Shown here: positions 61,626-64,000 of the stretch, one piece after another
Layout of the letters: each line of letters begins with the position of its first letter
Numbering within the stretch: the first letter of the stretch is position 1
Assembly: GCF_024436415.1 (NCBI RefSeq)
Contig: NZ_JAFMZQ010000001.1
Location: 744,001-808,000, forward strand
Source of the DNA: Pedobacter deserti
GTDB lineage: Bacteria; Bacteroidota; Bacteroidia; Sphingobacteriales; Sphingobacteriaceae
DNA: 64,000 bases
Direction of reading: 5' to 3'
Made by a program: the position numbers and the translations under genes
Notes under the pieces: generated by a model
The model's database searches: none
Told to the model about the DNA's origin: nothing
What the model saw: only the letters and a program-made list of their open reading frames with translations

Positions 61626-62662
61626 TGGAACTATCCTTTGTCATTGAGAAATTTATCCTCATAACAATCATATTTGCCATAAGCTTACTTATCGCAATGT
61701 ATTCAACCTATGCCGAGAGAAAAGTAGCAGCGTTTTTGCAGGACAGGTTAGGTCCAGATAGAGCCGGGCCATTTGGTATACTTCAACCATTAGCAGATGG
61801 AGTGAAGATGTTTATGAAAGAAGAAATTATTCCTTCCAACGCAAACAAATGGTTGTTTATGGTGGGCCCCGGCCTGGCTATGCTTACAGCATGTATAGGA
61901 ACGGCTGTAATACCTTGGGGCAGTACAGTTGTCATTGGGGATCGAATCGTACCGTTGCAGGTGACAGATATTAATGTTGGGATTTTGTACATTTTCGGAG
62001 TCGTTTCACTGGGAGTATACGGAGTAATGATAGGCGGATGGGCTTCTAATAATAAGTATTCGTTACTTAGCGCCATAAGAGCCGCATCTCAGAATATTAG
62101 CTACGAGATTGCAATGGGTCTGTCCATTATCGCATTGTTGCTCGTTACGAATACCATGAGTCTTAAAGAAATTGTTGAGCAGCAACATGGCTGGCGCTGG
62201 AATGTCCTTTATCAACCGATGGGCTTTCTGATTTTTATGGTTTGTGCTTTTGCTGAAACCAATCGCGCACCATTTGATCTCCCGGAATGCGAGACGGAAC
62301 TAATCGGCGGATATCATACAGAATATTCCTCTATGAAACTTGGATTCTACCTGTTTGCTGAATACATCAATATGTTTGTTTCGTCTGCAGTAATGGCCGC
62401 GCTTTATTTTGGAGGTTACAACTATCCTGGGATGGATTGGGTCTTAGCACAAACAGGTCCGGTTATAGGTCCCTTGATCGGGACGCTGGTCTTCTTTGCA
62501 AAAATATTTGCCTTTATATTCTTCTTTATGTGGGTAAGATGGACGATCCCGCGTTTCCGGTACGACCAGTTAATGCATTTGGGTTGGAAGGCACTAATAC
62601 CACTGGCTATCGCAAACATTGTCATTACCGGTATAGTCATAGCAATAATTGAAAAGTTTTAA
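61625..62662 (+). CDS. nuoH: NADH-quinone oxidoreductase subunit H
   Basis: 345 residues with about eight membrane spans. YAERKVAAFLQDRLGPDR and AETNRAPFDLPECETELI are the signature loops that line the quinone channel, and the protein ends in four hydrophobic segments. It is the subunit that couples quinone reduction to the membrane arm. It starts by a TGATG overlap with nuoG. Confidence 0.95.
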   Translation: MELSFVIEKFILITIIFAISLLIAMYSTYAERKVAAFLQDRLGPDRAGPFGILQPLADGVKMFMKEEIIPSNANKWLFMVGPGLAMLTACIGTAVIPWGSTVVIGDRIVPLQVTDINVGILYIFGVVSLGVYGVMIGGWASNNKYSLLSAIRAASQNISYEIAMGLSIIALLLVTNTMSLKEIVEQQHGWRWNVLYQPMGFLIFMVCAFAETNRAPFDLPECETELIGGYHTEYSSMKLGFYLFAEYINMFVSSAVMAALYFGGYNYPGMDWVLAQTGPVIGPLIGTLVFFAKIFAFIFFFMWVRWTIPRFRYDQLMHLGWKALIPLAIANIVITGIVIAIIEKF

Positions 62663-62695
62663 TCACCGCAACGTCGGATAACTATAGGAGGTTTA

Positions 62696-63196
62696 ATGGA
62701 GCCATTAACCAATAAAAAGAAAGTTCTCGCACAAAAGCCGCTTACGTTAGCAGAGCGGATGTATCTCCCTGCTATCGCTAAAGGTCTTTCAGTAACATTT
62801 AGTCATCTTTTTAAAAAGGAGGCAACCATTCGGTATCCGGAACAAGAACGTGAATTTTCCGTCAATTTCAGGGGTATGCATTCTCTTAAGCGAGATGAAG
62901 AAGGAAGAGAGCGCTGCACCGCCTGCGGCCTTTGTGCGCTTTCTTGTCCGGCAGAAGCCATCACAATGGTAGCTGCGGAGCGCAAGCCTGAAGAGAAGAA
63001 TCTTTACCGGGAAGAGAAATATGCAGCCGTTTATGAGATCAATATGCTTCGCTGTATCTTTTGTGGCCTGTGTGAAGAAGCCTGTCCAAAAGAGGCAATT
63101 TATCTGGATGGTCCTATTGTGCCAGCGGATTATTTGCGAAAGGATTTCATCTATGGAAAAGATAAGTTGGTGGAACAACCCTTAAATAAGAAATAA
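62696..63196 (+). CDS. nuoI: NADH-quinone oxidoreductase subunit I
   Basis: 166 residues. Two 4Fe-4S ferredoxin motifs, CTACGLCALSCPAEAI and CIFCGLCEEACPKEAI, carry clusters N6a and N6b. It is the soluble iron-sulfur subunit adjoining NuoB and NuoG. AGGAGG at 62686-62691, 4 bases before the ATG, is one of the strong Shine-Dalgarno sites of this window. The stop is directly followed by the nuoJ ATG. Confidence 0.95.
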   Translation: MEPLTNKKKVLAQKPLTLAERMYLPAIAKGLSVTFSHLFKKEATIRYPEQEREFSVNFRGMHSLKRDEEGRERCTACGLCALSCPAEAITMVAAERKPEEKNLYREEKYAAVYEINMLRCIFCGLCEEACPKEAIYLDGPIVPADYLRKDFIYGKDKLVEQPLNKK

Positions 63197-63694
63197 ATGG
63201 GCGCATCTGTATTTTATTTCGTAGCTACTCTTAGTGTTGTGTTTTCGCTGATGGTTATATCTTCCAGAAATCCGGTGCATAGTGTTCTCTATCTCATACT
63301 CACCTTCTTTACCCTTACGGTGCATTACATTTTGTTGAACGCACAATTTCTTGCAGTGGTCAACTTCATTGTATATATGGGTGCCATTATGGTGCTATTT
63401 CTCTTCGTGTTGATGTTGCTCAACCTGAACAAAGACAATGAGCCACTAAAATCCACACTGGTTAAAGTGACTGGCACTATTGCTGGCTGCTGCCTGGTAG
63501 TTACTCTTATAGGTTCCATGAAAGCCACTACCGTATCAAATCCAGTTTTATTAAAAGATCCGGGATTGGGCTTATTAAAAAACCTTGGCCAACAACTATT
63601 CGGGCCGTTTATGTTACCTTTTGAATTATCATCTATCTTATTGCTTTCAGCAATGGTAGGTTCAGTATTGTTAACAAAGAAAGAAAAAGTATAG
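63197..63694 (+). CDS. nuoJ: NADH-quinone oxidoreductase subunit J
   Basis: 165 residues, five membrane segments. [21 protein letters not shown] and the conserved [17 protein letters not shown] are NuoJ signatures (given here as short blocks of the membrane arm subunit). The ATG follows the nuoI stop without a gap, and its own stop TAG shares bases with the GTG start of nuoK. Confidence 0.93.
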   Translation: MGASVFYFVATLSVVFSLMVISSRNPVHSVLYLILTFFTLTVHYILLNAQFLAVVNFIVYMGAIMVLFLFVLMLLNLNKDNEPLKSTLVKVTGTIAGCCLVVTLIGSMKATTVSNPVLLKDPGLGLLKNLGQQLFGPFMLPFELSSILLLSAMVGSVLLTKKEKV

Positions 63695-64000
63695 TGGATC
63701 AAATTACAAATCAACTGCAGGCCGTGCCGCTAAACCACTATCTCTGGTTAAGCGCTATTATTTTCACAATAGGCGTGATCGGCGTGCTCACGCGCCGCAA
63801 TGCTATTGTTATATTTATGTCTGTCGAGCTTATGCTTAATGCAGTTAATCTTTTGCTTACCGCCTTTTCAGTGCACCACAATGATGCATCCGGCCAAGTG
63901 TTTGTGTTTTTTATAATGGCGCTCGCTGCAGCAGAGGTAGCCGTAGGGCTAAGTATAATAGTGATGGTCTACCGCAACACACAATCCATAGATATTAATG
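63694..64000 (+). CDS. nuoK: NADH-quinone oxidoreductase subunit K, C-terminus cut by window end
   Basis: 102 codons of the usual 100-107 are visible, starting with GTG at 63694 and overlapping the nuoJ stop by 1 base. [24 protein letters not shown] and [15 protein letters not shown] (in short blocks) are NuoK's conserved helices with the key Glu residues (SVELML, AAAEVA). Only the last residues are missing. Subunits L, M and N should follow outside the window. Confidence 0.93.
   Translation, partial: MDQITNQLQAVPLNHYLWLSAIIFTIGVIGVLTRRNAIVIFMSVELMLNAVNLLLTAFSVHHNDASGQVFVFFIMALAAAEVAVGLSIIVMVYRNTQSIDIN

Noticed and set aside
1..64000. CRISPR arrays, insertion sequences, prophage or integrative element
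   Set aside because: No direct-repeat arrays, transposase, integrase or attachment-like repeats were seen, and gene content is typical core chromosome.

Overview
The window is a gene-dense, mostly ordinary chromosomal segment of a Bacteroidota bacterium, most likely of the Sphingobacteriaceae (Pedobacter/Mucilaginibacter/Sphingobacterium-like). Evidence: promoters of the Bacteroidota type (TTTG near -33, TAnnTTTG near -7), a GldD-type gliding/secretion lipoprotein, a GlcN6P deaminase fused to a LmbE-like domain, a short NuoG, a TonB/ExbB/ExbD/ExbD cluster followed by a PstS-like lipoprotein and a TPR protein, futalosine-pathway menaquinone genes, and few Shine-Dalgarno sites. I see no insertion sequence, prophage, CRISPR array or obvious pseudogene. 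The family placement is an inference from gene content only.

Layout. 1-5958 (minus): start of an AddB-like nuclease, an AddA-like helicase-nuclease, a NagZ-type GH3 hexosaminidase and a small outer-membrane barrel. 6181-11892 (plus): a four-helix membrane protein, then a trp attenuator (leader peptide with two Trp codons plus a perfect terminator) in front of trpE-trpG-trpC, followed by hflX, rbfA and a TonB-domain protein. 11889-16691: a diacylglycerol-kinase-family gene back to back with an App1-family lipid phosphatase gene, then a SNF2 helicase. 16980-22847 (plus): TPR protein, phosphosulfolactate synthase, aroE, gldD, a metallo-beta-lactamase-fold hydrolase, a LolC/E-type permease and a lipoprotein. 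22853-24365 (minus): mqnD and mqnB. 24456-30156 (plus): queD, folE, fabD and a 1239-residue histidine kinase. 30148-39259: an anchored coiled-coil protein, then a wall-recycling neighbourhood (DigH-like GHL10 hydrolase, M16 peptidase, NagB-LmbE fusion, AnmK) with a striking inverted repeat between nagB and anmK. 39301-44636: CsbD-like protein, CtpA-type protease, a ferredoxin/ferredoxin-reductase pair, lpxH and prfA. 44718-46778: tRNA-Asp, a conserved small protein, and metK behind a SAM-II riboswitch. 46776-49768: second lipid kinase, SUI1/eIF1-like protein, pckA. 50049-55927: TonB energising cluster. 56008-64000: the complex I operon nuoA to nuoK, the last gene cut by the window end.

The most interesting signals are regulatory rather than a new protein system: the trp attenuator at 6641-6815, whose promoter seems to start transcription at the leader peptide's AUG; the SAM-II riboswitch of metK, whose pseudoknot strand has an 8-base complement overlapping the promoter; a terminator lying on top of a promoter element between nuoA and nuoB; a cluster of 11-base motif copies forming a long inverted repeat between nagB and anmK; and a few strong Shine-Dalgarno sites with an unusually short spacer in a genome that otherwise seems not to use them. 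I found no clear, wholly undescribed multi-gene system, and say so.
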